Shown here: piece after piece, positions 41,395-47,145 of the stretch | Numbering within the stretch: the first letter of the stretch is position 1 | Layout: each line of letters opens with the position of its first letter | Source of the DNA: an uncultured Lachnospiraceae bacterium | Lineage (GTDB): Bacteria > Bacillota > Clostridia > Lachnospirales > Lachnospiraceae | Direction of reading: 5' to 3' | DNA length: 47,145 nucleotides | Assembly (NCBI GenBank): GCA_947039785.1 | Contig: CAMQZX010000002.1 | Coordinates: forward strand, 1 to 47,145 | The notes under the pieces: generated by a model | Told to the model about the DNA's origin: nothing | Seen by the model: the letters and a program-made list of their open reading frames with translations, nothing else | Database searches by the model: none | Made by a program: the position numbers and the translations under genes

Positions 41395-41696
41395 ATGCCT
41401 TATAAAAGCGATACAAGGCCGCTGACTAGCATCGTTTCCTATCCGGAGCGTGGCGAAGGCGGCAACAACCGTTACCGGGGGAACTGTTCCCCCAGACTGA
41501 TCGAGGACCTTCTGGAGTTCTTCCAGCCGGCAGAAATCTGCGATTATATGTGCGGAAGCGGGACGACCAAAGCGGCGGCGGACAAGCTGGGTATTGGCAG
41601 TCATCTCTATGACCTGCACAGCGGTTTTGACATCATGAACTGCGAGATCCCGGAGCACCCGGAGTTTATATTCTGGCACCCTCCATACTGGGATAT
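41395..41696 (+). CDS. DNA methyltransferase, 5' exon
   Basis: The first 100 codons plus two bases of a DNA methyltransferase interrupted by a group II intron. It carries the SAM motif DYMCGSGTTKAAADKLG (near residue 50) and the catalytic motif in FWHPPYWD, a variant of (N/D)PPY. Without splicing the frame would continue into the intron and end at 41739 (CALFLHNRLGNEE). Joined to 44424-45054 the codon ATC is restored and a 310-residue enzyme results. AGGAGGTGGCATT is the ribosome site. Target sequence unknown; no restriction partner is adjacent. Confidence 0.85.
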
Positions 41697-42411
41697 GTGC
41701 GCGTTGTTCCTACACAACCGTCTTGGAAACGAGGAATAAAAGTAGGCAAGCCAACTGGCTTGAACTCTATGATGAAAATACGGGTGAAAATCCCGGACTG
41801 AGCAAAAACAGGTGCTCAAGGCTCTAAGTCTCCGATATGCGGTATTCCATTGCCGGAATGCCGTATAAAGCTCGGTGAAGTCGCGTGAAAGCAACCTGAG
41901 ATGGTAGTAAGTAATGCGGGAGTCCATAAAGCTACTATGTGTATAGAACCCAAAGGGTTGGAAAAAATCGTGGGAAGTAAGCTTCGTGAAGTAGGGTTAT
42001 CCGAAATGAAGGATGGCAGACCTTATTAGGTTTTCAGTCGTGGCAGGGGCGTATGTTCTCCCTGTTGCTGCATTTATCCCAATGAGGATATATACCTTGA
42101 GTCCCCCTGTTGCGGACAAAAAGGCGGCTGACGGAGTAGACACGGACACTAAGGTAGTATGTAAGGATATATCATAGGGAACAACGGAAACTCAGAAGAG
42201 AATGCGAAGTATGGCAATATGCAATGTCTCTAAACAGCAGGAAATGGCTGTTGAATCTGAGTGGCAGCAGCCCGTAGTAGTCTGAGGTCGGGAAAGCCGG
42301 CCACATGGCGAAGGGGCATAGTCAATATAAGTCTTAACAACAAACTTTGAGGAAGCCGATGTGCAAACCTGACTAACGCCAGATGGCAATATCTCGAAAG
42401 GGGTGATGTCT

Positions 42412-44289
42412 ATGGTTCAACAATTCAAGGTGCCTGAAACAGAATCAGAATTAAGACAGCTTCAAGACAAATTATATTCCATTACCAAAGAGCAAAGCGA
42501 AGCCGGAACTTTCAGCGGTTTCCGCGGATTGCTCGAAATCATGGCAAGTGAGACGGTCATAATGACAGCCATTCATAATATCAAAGCCAATAAAGGGTCA
42601 GAAACGCCTGGGGCTGACGGGCATACCATGAGGGAAAATATTCTCCAACAGGATTATGCTCAAATCGTCGCAAGAATCCAGATGGCGTTTCAGAATTACC
42701 ACCCAATCCCGGTACGCCGAAAATGGATTCCCAAACCGGGAAAAACAGAGAGGCGACCGCTTGGCATACCTGCCATAATGGATAGGATTATTCAAGAATG
42801 CGTTCGGATTGTGATAGAACCGATTATGGAGGCTCAATTTTTCAAGCATTCTTATGGGTTTCGTCCATGGCGGGACGCGCATATGGCACTCGAAAGAGTA
42901 AAAGACCAAGTTTCACGAGTGGGTTATTACTGGGTTGTGGAAGGCGACATAAGCAAATTTTTCGACAACGTGAACCATACGATTCTTATAAAGAAACTGT
43001 GGCACATGGGAGTTCGAGATCGACGGGTCTTAATGGTTATTAAAGCCATGCTCAAGGCAGGAATAATGGGAGAAATCTCTGAAAATCCCTTGGGCACGCC
43101 CCAAGGCGGCATTATCAGTCCGCTTCTCGCAAATGTCTATCTTCACTCTATGGATGAATGGATAACGCGGGAATGGGAAAACAAAAAGACCAAAACCACA
43201 TATTCATCCAGCAGAAATCAGTACCAGTCACTACACAGATACTCAAATCTGAAACCAGCATACTTAGTTAGGTATGCTGATGATTGGATTCTGTTGACTG
43301 ACTCACAAGAAAATGCCAATCGCTGGAAAAGCCGAATCGCCACCTACCTCAAAACTAATCTCAAGTTGGAATTATCCATGGAAAAGACGCTTGTGACAAA
43401 CATCAAGCGAAAACCAATTCACTTTCTTGGATTCACCTATAAGGTAACACGCGAAGGAACGGCAATGAGGGGGTACAAACCGGTTGTAAAACCGCAGGCA
43501 GACAGGCTTGGACGCAAAATGGAGGAAGTCCTAAAGGATATATCCCTCCTGCAAAGGTCAATGGACAAGGCAGAATCGGTAGATAAAATCACAAGGATAA
43601 ATGCGAAAATCCGAGGGCTTATTAACTACTATAGCGTTGCCAACCACGTTAATTTGGAAATGGCACGCTATGGGCAAAGAGTACAGCAGGTGGCATTACA
43701 TGCACTGAGGAGAAAAGGTGGAATCTTAGTTCCTGCAAATAATGTTAGCAATTTGCTTTCGTTGCATGTGAATTATAGAACGATGTTAGCCGCCATACCC
43801 ATTAAAGAGGGCCAATACATCGGCGTAACCTCTCCGGCATTCTGCAAATATCAAAAAACGTACTGCAAAAAGCCTGAAGAAACGCCATATACGACCAAAG
43901 GGCGAAAGATTCATTGGGAACGAACCCGAAAGAAGATGACACTTCCGAGAATGGAGGAAATATTAACATCCTCCACACTGGGGATGTTGATAGCTTACGG
44001 GAAAACAAAACCCATTTACAATCTTGAATATTTCTTAAATCGTATGTATGCGTTAAATCGGGATAAAATGCGTTGTCGTATTTGTGGAAAGCCGATTGTG
44101 GATGGGGATGACTACCATGCACACCATATCCGCAAAAACCTGCCGCTCTCGGAAATTAACAGAGTATCCAATTTGGCTTCTACACATCGAAGCTGCCATA
44201 AACTTGTTCATGGGCAAAAGACCAATGATGGATTCAGTCCGAAAGCTGTTAGACAAGCTGAAAAATACAGGAAAATGTTGTTAAGTTAA
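42412..44289 (+). CDS. ltrA: Group II intron reverse transcriptase/maturase with HNH endonuclease
   Basis: About 625 residues. Reverse transcriptase blocks: PGADGHTMRENI, RRKWIPKPGKTERRPLGIP, YGFRPWRDAHMALE, EGDISKFFDNVNH, GTPQGGIISPLLANVYLH and the catalytic YADDW near residue 288, then the maturase region (HFLGFTYKV, GLINYYSVANHVN). A C-terminal HNH domain follows (CRICGKP, HAHHIRKNLP, THRSCHKLVHG). All catalytic residues are present, so it should splice and home. ATG 42412 lies 8 bases after AAAGGGG; 42406 is an alternative. It is encoded within domain IV of the intron. Confidence 0.93.
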   Translation: MVQQFKVPETESELRQLQDKLYSITKEQSEAGTFSGFRGLLEIMASETVIMTAIHNIKANKGSETPGADGHTMRENILQQDYAQIVARIQMAFQNYHPIPVRRKWIPKPGKTERRPLGIPAIMDRIIQECVRIVIEPIMEAQFFKHSYGFRPWRDAHMALERVKDQVSRVGYYWVVEGDISKFFDNVNHTILIKKLWHMGVRDRRVLMVIKAMLKAGIMGEISENPLGTPQGGIISPLLANVYLHSMDEWITREWENKKTKTTYSSSRNQYQSLHRYSNLKPAYLVRYADDWILLTDSQENANRWKSRIATYLKTNLKLELSMEKTLVTNIKRKPIHFLGFTYKVTREGTAMRGYKPVVKPQADRLGRKMEEVLKDISLLQRSMDKAESVDKITRINAKIRGLINYYSVANHVNLEMARYGQRVQQVALHALRRKGGILVPANNVSNLLSLHVNYRTMLAAIPIKEGQYIGVTSPAFCKYQKTYCKKPEETPYTTKGRKIHWERTRKKMTLPRMEEILTSSTLGMLIAYGKTKPIYNLEYFLNRMYALNRDKMRCRICGKPIVDGDDYHAHHIRKNLPLSEINRVSNLASTHRSCHKLVHGQKTNDGFSPKAVRQAEKYRKMLLS

Positions 44290-44330
44290 ACGTTGCTTCT
44301 GCACAGACAGAGCAAATTATGTTGATGAAA

Positions 44331-44364
44331 CGCTGGGTGCGATGAAAGTCGCACGCCCGGTGTG
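44331..44364 (+). ncRNA. Group II intron domain V
   Basis: 34-base hairpin with a GAAA loop closed by the stem GTGCGAT/GTCGCAC and a lower stem CGCTGG/CCGGTG. The catalytic triad is CGC at its 5' end. This is the conserved catalytic core of the ribozyme. Confidence 0.85.
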
Positions 44365-44423
44365 AGGGAGGGGAAAAAGACTCTTAGCGGATAATGCCGA
44401 AGATGATCTTTACCTATTCCCAT

Positions 44424-45054
44424 CGTGACCTATTCGGATGTCATGTATAAAGCCTCAGATGTCCAAAAGAACTACGGATATGATCCAAGACAGTATGATC
44501 TATCGCGCATACCAGATTGGGAAAGCTTTGTTGATAAAATGAACTATGCCATGATGAAGCAGTTTTCTGCCCTTGAAAAAGGCGGCAGGATGGCGGTGCT
44601 GATGGGCGATATCAAGAAGAAAGGCGTGCTGTACAGTATGCTTTCCGAGATCGTTAAACCGGGGTCTTTGGAGAATATCATTATCAAGGCCCAGCATAAC
44701 TGCTTTTCAGACCAGATCCAGTATAGCGGGAAATTCATACCGATCTTACATGAGTATGTGATGATTGTCCGAAAGGATTCACCACTTCTGGTTCCGATTA
44801 TCATGGCAAAGAAAGCGGAGGTCGATATCCGGGATATGCCGGGAGCGACATGGCGTGATGTGATTGCTGCCGTTCTGGAACAGTGCAGCGAGCCGGTGGC
44901 GCTCACGTTTTTCTATGAGAAAATAGAGCCGCACAAAAAAGCACAGGCAAATAAGTGGTGGAAAGAAAAAATCCGCCAAACGCTTCAGATCAATCCTACA
45001 TACTTCTTTCATGATGGCAGGGGAATGTGGTCGTTGAACAGAAGCGCAGCATAG
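44424..45054 (+). CDS. DNA methyltransferase, 3' exon
   Basis: Continuation of the gene from 41395. It starts with C completing ATC, then VTYSDVMYKASDVQKNYGYD, a helical part with FSALEKGGRMAVLMGDIKKK (strand and helix of the Rossmann core), HEYVMIVRK, and a C-terminal segment of about 80 residues (KWWKEKIRQTLQINPTYFF) that looks winged-helix-like. It has no start codon with a ribosome site of its own; a GTG at 44425 is not preceded by one. With the first exon it forms a complete enzyme of about 310 residues. A weak hairpin (45066-45092) follows. Confidence 0.83.
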
Positions 45055-45065
45055 TATCTGCGTCT

Positions 45066-45092
45066 GGGGGATGTCTATTGTAGGCATCCCTC
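45066..45092 (+). terminator. Weak hairpin after the methyltransferase
   Basis: GGGGGATG-like left arm (45066-45073) and CATCCCTC (45085-45092) can pair. The tail AGTTGCTTTAAC is poor in T. Confidence 0.4.
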
Positions 45093-45169
45093 AGTTGCTT
45101 TAACTATATGTAGAAGAAGGATAGCTTTTTTGCTATAATACAAATATACTTATGAACAGGAGGCGAAAT

Positions 45170-45496
45170 ATGTCTGTATATTATAATCCGGAAACGTACA
45201 GAAAAATCATCAGAAATGGTGAAGAATGTTGGGTATATGATTGGGGCAAAAATGCTGATATAAATTCGTTCAATTATATGCTGGACCGCTGGGGTGGCAT
45301 CCAGCAAAAATTTTTTATCAATGGCGAGACCAGACAATATTTTCTTATTGATAAACAAGAGTGTACTGTCATGGAAATATCAAATCCAGAAGTAATAAGG
45401 TTCCTGTATGAGAATCTTTATATGGCTGAAATTAACGAAACTTTTATCGAACTGTTCACCTCAATCGGAGGGTTTAAGACAGTAAAGTACGAGTAG
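45170..45496 (+). CDS. Unknown protein, 108 residues
   Basis: Soluble protein beginning MSVYYNPETYRKIIRNGEEC. It has WVYDWGKNADINSFNYML, a strand pair (QKFFINGETRQYFLID) and a C-terminal helix (FLYENLYMAEINETFIEL). No family recognised. ATG 45170 follows ACAGGAGGCG; earlier in-frame codons lie before the site. A -10-like TATAAT lies at 45134-45139. It is a single-gene unit between the methyltransferase and AbiE, ended by a strong terminator. Confidence 0.62.
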   Translation: MSVYYNPETYRKIIRNGEECWVYDWGKNADINSFNYMLDRWGGIQQKFFINGETRQYFLIDKQECTVMEISNPEVIRFLYENLYMAEINETFIELFTSIGGFKTVKYE

Positions 45497-45514
45497 ATTC
45501 TGTTTTTTTTCTTG

Positions 45515-45544
45515 GGGATGTCGCTTCGGCGGCATCCCTTTTTG
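45515..45544 (+). terminator. Rho-independent terminator
   Basis: GGGATGTCGC (45515-45524), loop TTCG, GCGGCATCCC (45529-45538), one G-U pair, then TTTTTG. A very clear terminator. Confidence 0.85.
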
Positions 45545-45584
45545 CATAATTGTTTTCAATTTGGACATACTAATCTCCGGGAGT

Positions 45585-45639
45585 TCTATTTACATTCGCA
45601 CTTCAATAGTGTATAATGTGGAGTACGAATGTAAATAGA
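45585..45639 (+). promoter_or_regulatory. AbiE promoter with inverted-repeat operator
   Basis: TCTATTTACATTCG (45585-45598) is perfectly inverted as CGAATGTAAATAGA (45626-45639). The promoter TTTACA (45589-45594), 17 bases, TATAAT (45612-45617) lies between and inside the arms, so a bound repressor would cover it. AbiEi antitoxins are known to bind inverted repeats at their own promoter. Confidence 0.75.
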
Positions 45640-45652
45640 GCCAAGGAGGTGC

Positions 45653-46255
45653 ATTGATACGGACACGATTTGGACTAAAATTCAAACAATTGCAGAAAAA
45701 AGCAATGGGTTTGTTAAGACTTCTGATATTGAGACGGCTGGAATCAGCAGACCGATGTTGAAAAAGTATGTTGATATGGGAAAATTAGATCCGGTGCGAA
45801 AAGGGTTATATACTTTGACCGATGAATTTACTGATGAGTTTGCGCTTCTTCAGGCACAAAGCGCAAAGATAATATATTCCTATGGCACCGCACTGTTCTT
45901 TTGGGGGATGTCGGACAGGGCGCCGAACATCTTGGATATAACGCTGCCTCGCGGAACGAACATCAGCAGGTTAAGGCGTGATAATCCGAATTTGCGTTGT
46001 CATTATGTGCAGACGGAAGTTTACGATCTTGGAATAACAGAAACAAAATCCCCTCAAGGCGGGATGGTAAAGCTGTATGACAGGGAGCGATGTATTTGTG
46101 ATGTGATCCGGGATAAGGATCAAATTGAGCTGCAGCTTTTTACGCAGGCAATTAAGGACTATTTTAATACAAATCCAAATAATCGAAAACTGCTGAAATA
46201 TGGCAAGATATTTGGAATTGAAGATAAGATAAGAACATATATGGAGGTTTTATAA
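45653..46255 (+). CDS. abiEi: AbiEi-family antitoxin/repressor, start uncertain
   Basis: Antitoxin and repressor of a type IV toxin-antitoxin system. The N-terminal winged helix (IWTKIQTIAEKSNGFVKTSD, then MLKKYVDMGKLDPVRKGLYTL) is followed by the AbiEi C-terminal domain (YSYGTALFFWGMSDRAPN, DITLPRGTNISR, YVQTEVYDLGITETK, YDRERCICDVIRDKDQ). The first ATG in frame is at 45755, which would cut off half the winged helix. The frame is open upstream to 45635 with no ATG, GTG or TTG, and the only candidate is ATT at 45653, three bases after AAGGAGG. Either a rare ATT start or a small sequence change explains this. It overlaps the toxin start (TAATG). Confidence 0.8.
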   Translation: MDTDTIWTKIQTIAEKSNGFVKTSDIETAGISRPMLKKYVDMGKLDPVRKGLYTLTDEFTDEFALLQAQSAKIIYSYGTALFFWGMSDRAPNILDITLPRGTNISRLRRDNPNLRCHYVQTEVYDLGITETKSPQGGMVKLYDRERCICDVIRDKDQIELQLFTQAIKDYFNTNPNNRKLLKYGKIFGIEDKIRTYMEVL

Positions 46256-47089
46256 TGAAGACACCGGAACAACTAAAAGGAGCCATTCGCAGCATGGCAG
46301 CGAAGAAAAATCTTCGTGCACAGGAAGTGCTGCAGATGTATTTATTTGAAAGAATCATTGATCGTTTGGCAGCCTCATCCTTTCGGGACAATTTTATTTT
46401 GAAGGGCGGACTCTTGATATCATCAATGATCGGTATTGGTGAACGCACTACTATGGATATGGACACAACGGTGCGTGGTATTCAGATGGAAGAGGACGAG
46501 ATCGTTTCTGCAGTCAAAGAGATTATCGCAATGGATGTGGGAGACGGAATTTCTTTTGAATTTCAGAAAATTGAACCGATCCGCGAGGATGATGCGTACA
46601 ATAATTTTCGGGTTCATCTGCGTGCAAAATACGGGAAGATTTACAGCCCAATGAAGATAGACATTACTACCGGAGATATTATTACGCCTGCAGCTATACG
46701 TTATGATTTCCCGTTTGTGTTTGAGGAGAAAACGGTTCCGGTCATGGCATATACGCTTGAGACAGTGCTTGCGGAAAAATATGAAACGATTATCCGCAGA
46801 AACATTGGAACTACAAGGGCAAGGGATTATTATGATTTACATACGCTTTACCGCAGCCGTAAAGATGTGGTTCAGATGGATGTTCTGAGGGTAGCAGTTA
46901 TTCATACTGCGGAAAAAAGAGATTCGGTTGATGATATCAGGGATTGGAGAGATATTTTGAAGGATATCCGTGAAGAGCCGCAGTTATATCTTCTGTGGGA
47001 TAACTATGCTGCGGACAACAAATACATTGGAGATTTGAAATTCAATGAAGTTCTCGATACAGTGGACGAAATCGCAAAGATTCTTGATT
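46255..47089 (+). CDS. abiEii: AbiEii-family nucleotidyltransferase toxin, 3' end missing
   Basis: Toxin partner of AbiEi; about 278 codons of real sequence are present. LKGGLLISSMIGIGERTTMD and the nearby DMDTTVRG form the nucleotidyltransferase core (usually KGG...S.DLDF). Then MKIDITTGDIITP, TLETVLAEKYETIIRRN and TRARDYYDLHTLYR, all typical of AbiEii, which inactivates a tRNA or similar target by adding nucleotides. The start ATG overlaps the antitoxin stop. Adapter sequence begins at 47090, so the real C-terminus is not in the window; family members are about 280-310 residues, so only a small part is lost. Confidence 0.85.
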
Positions 47090-47145
47090 CTGTCTCTTAT
47101 ACACATCTCCGAGCCCACGAGACTACGCTGCATCGAGGCTGCCCG
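47090..47145. other. Illumina Nextera adapter at the contig end
   Basis: CTGTCTCTTATACACATCT (47090-47108) is the Nextera mosaic-end sequence and CCGAGCCCACGAGAC (47109-47123) the read-2 adapter. The next 8 bases, TACGCTGC, fit the index slot, and the rest weakly resembles the flow-cell end. These bases are artificial. Confidence 0.97.

Larger units (their letters stand above)
41697..44423 (+). mobile_element. Group II intron in the methyltransferase gene
   Basis: 2727 bases. The 5' end GTGCG (41697-41701) is the standard start. A structured RNA part runs to about 42400, then the intron-encoded protein (42412-44289). A typical 34-base domain V lies at 44331-44364 (GTGCGAT-GAAA-GTCGCAC stem). 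Domain VI is followed by the 3' end CCTATTCCCAT, finishing in AT (AY). A possible exon-binding sequence TATCCCA (42075-42081) pairs with the 5' exon TGGGATA (41689-41695), though offset by one base from the splice site. The boundaries are fixed by restoring the frame (GAT AT|C GTG). The intron looks complete and probably mobile. Confidence 0.9.

Noticed and set aside
44425..45054. Independent gene starting at GTG 44425
   Set aside because: No ribosome site; it starts in the catalytic region and is explained as the 3' exon after intron splicing.
45654..45757. TTG at 45654 as the AbiEi start
   Set aside because: It is in another frame, which ends at a TGA at 45759-45761 without AbiEi-like sequence.
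1..47089. CRISPR array, tRNA or rRNA genes
   Set aside because: I saw no regularly spaced direct repeats, cloverleaf sequences or rRNA blocks. tRNA detection by eye is limited; a covariance-model scan would settle it.

Overview
The window looks like part of a large integrative/conjugative or plasmid-like mobile element from a gut Firmicute, most likely a Clostridia/Lachnospiraceae-type host. The reasons are strong AGGAGG ribosome binding sites, moderate GC, a class B sortase, a Bce-like antibiotic-response module, YodL and LPD28-like accessory domains, an element-encoded DNA ligase and SSB, a MoxR/VWA pair and a group II intron. There are no rRNA or tRNA genes, no CRISPR array and no ordinary housekeeping operon. 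The assignment is by pattern only; no database was searched.

Layout. 1-1100: a class B sortase, probably the end of a conjugation module. 1279-8680: an envelope-stress module (YdcF/ElyC-like membrane protein, polyprenyl synthetase, lipoprotein, OmpR-type regulator, short-loop histidine kinase, two-gene ABC exporter). Two promoters in it carry the same array of half-sites at 11-base steps. 8758-10966: a minus-strand scar of a second element, with a sigma-gene remnant, a small sigma factor, a membrane-anchored XRE regulator and a decayed serine recombinase. 10991-21082: a long rightward operon beginning with a highly structured leader. It holds an N-6 methylase-like protein lacking its catalytic motif, an NAD+ DNA ligase, YodL and LPD28-like proteins, twin YkgJ proteins and many unknowns.

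21230-29830 is an accessory patch made by insertions into one ancestral site: a double-MerR/ABC cassette, a minus-strand MerR-GyrI/TrmO/GNAT cassette (the GNAT gene has an in-frame stop), and an AraC/GyrI/ABC cassette. Repeated pieces of the ancestral site (one terminator in three copies, a 3' fragment of each flanking gene, a 68-base inverted repeat) record this history. 29843-41383: the backbone resumes with an XRE regulator, a zinc-ribbon membrane protein, a second promoter-terminator leader before ssb, a MoxR-type AAA+ ATPase, a VWA protein that also carries HExxH, and five unknowns. 41395-45054: a DNA methyltransferase gene interrupted directly after its HPPY motif by a full-length group II intron (41697-44423); splicing would restore a 310-residue protein. 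45585-47089: an AbiE-type toxin-antitoxin pair with a clear inverted-repeat operator.

The last 56 bases (47090-47145) are Illumina Nextera adapter, not biology, so the final gene is cut by the end of the assembly.

How the parts may work together (inference): the backbone supplies DNA maintenance and host-interaction functions (ligase, SSB, methylases, YodL/LPD28, MoxR-VWA), AbiE stabilises it, and the accessory cassettes add drug sensing and export. The Bce-like module appears to couple antibiotic sensing to both an exporter and a polyprenyl synthetase, which suggests defence around the undecaprenyl lipid carrier.
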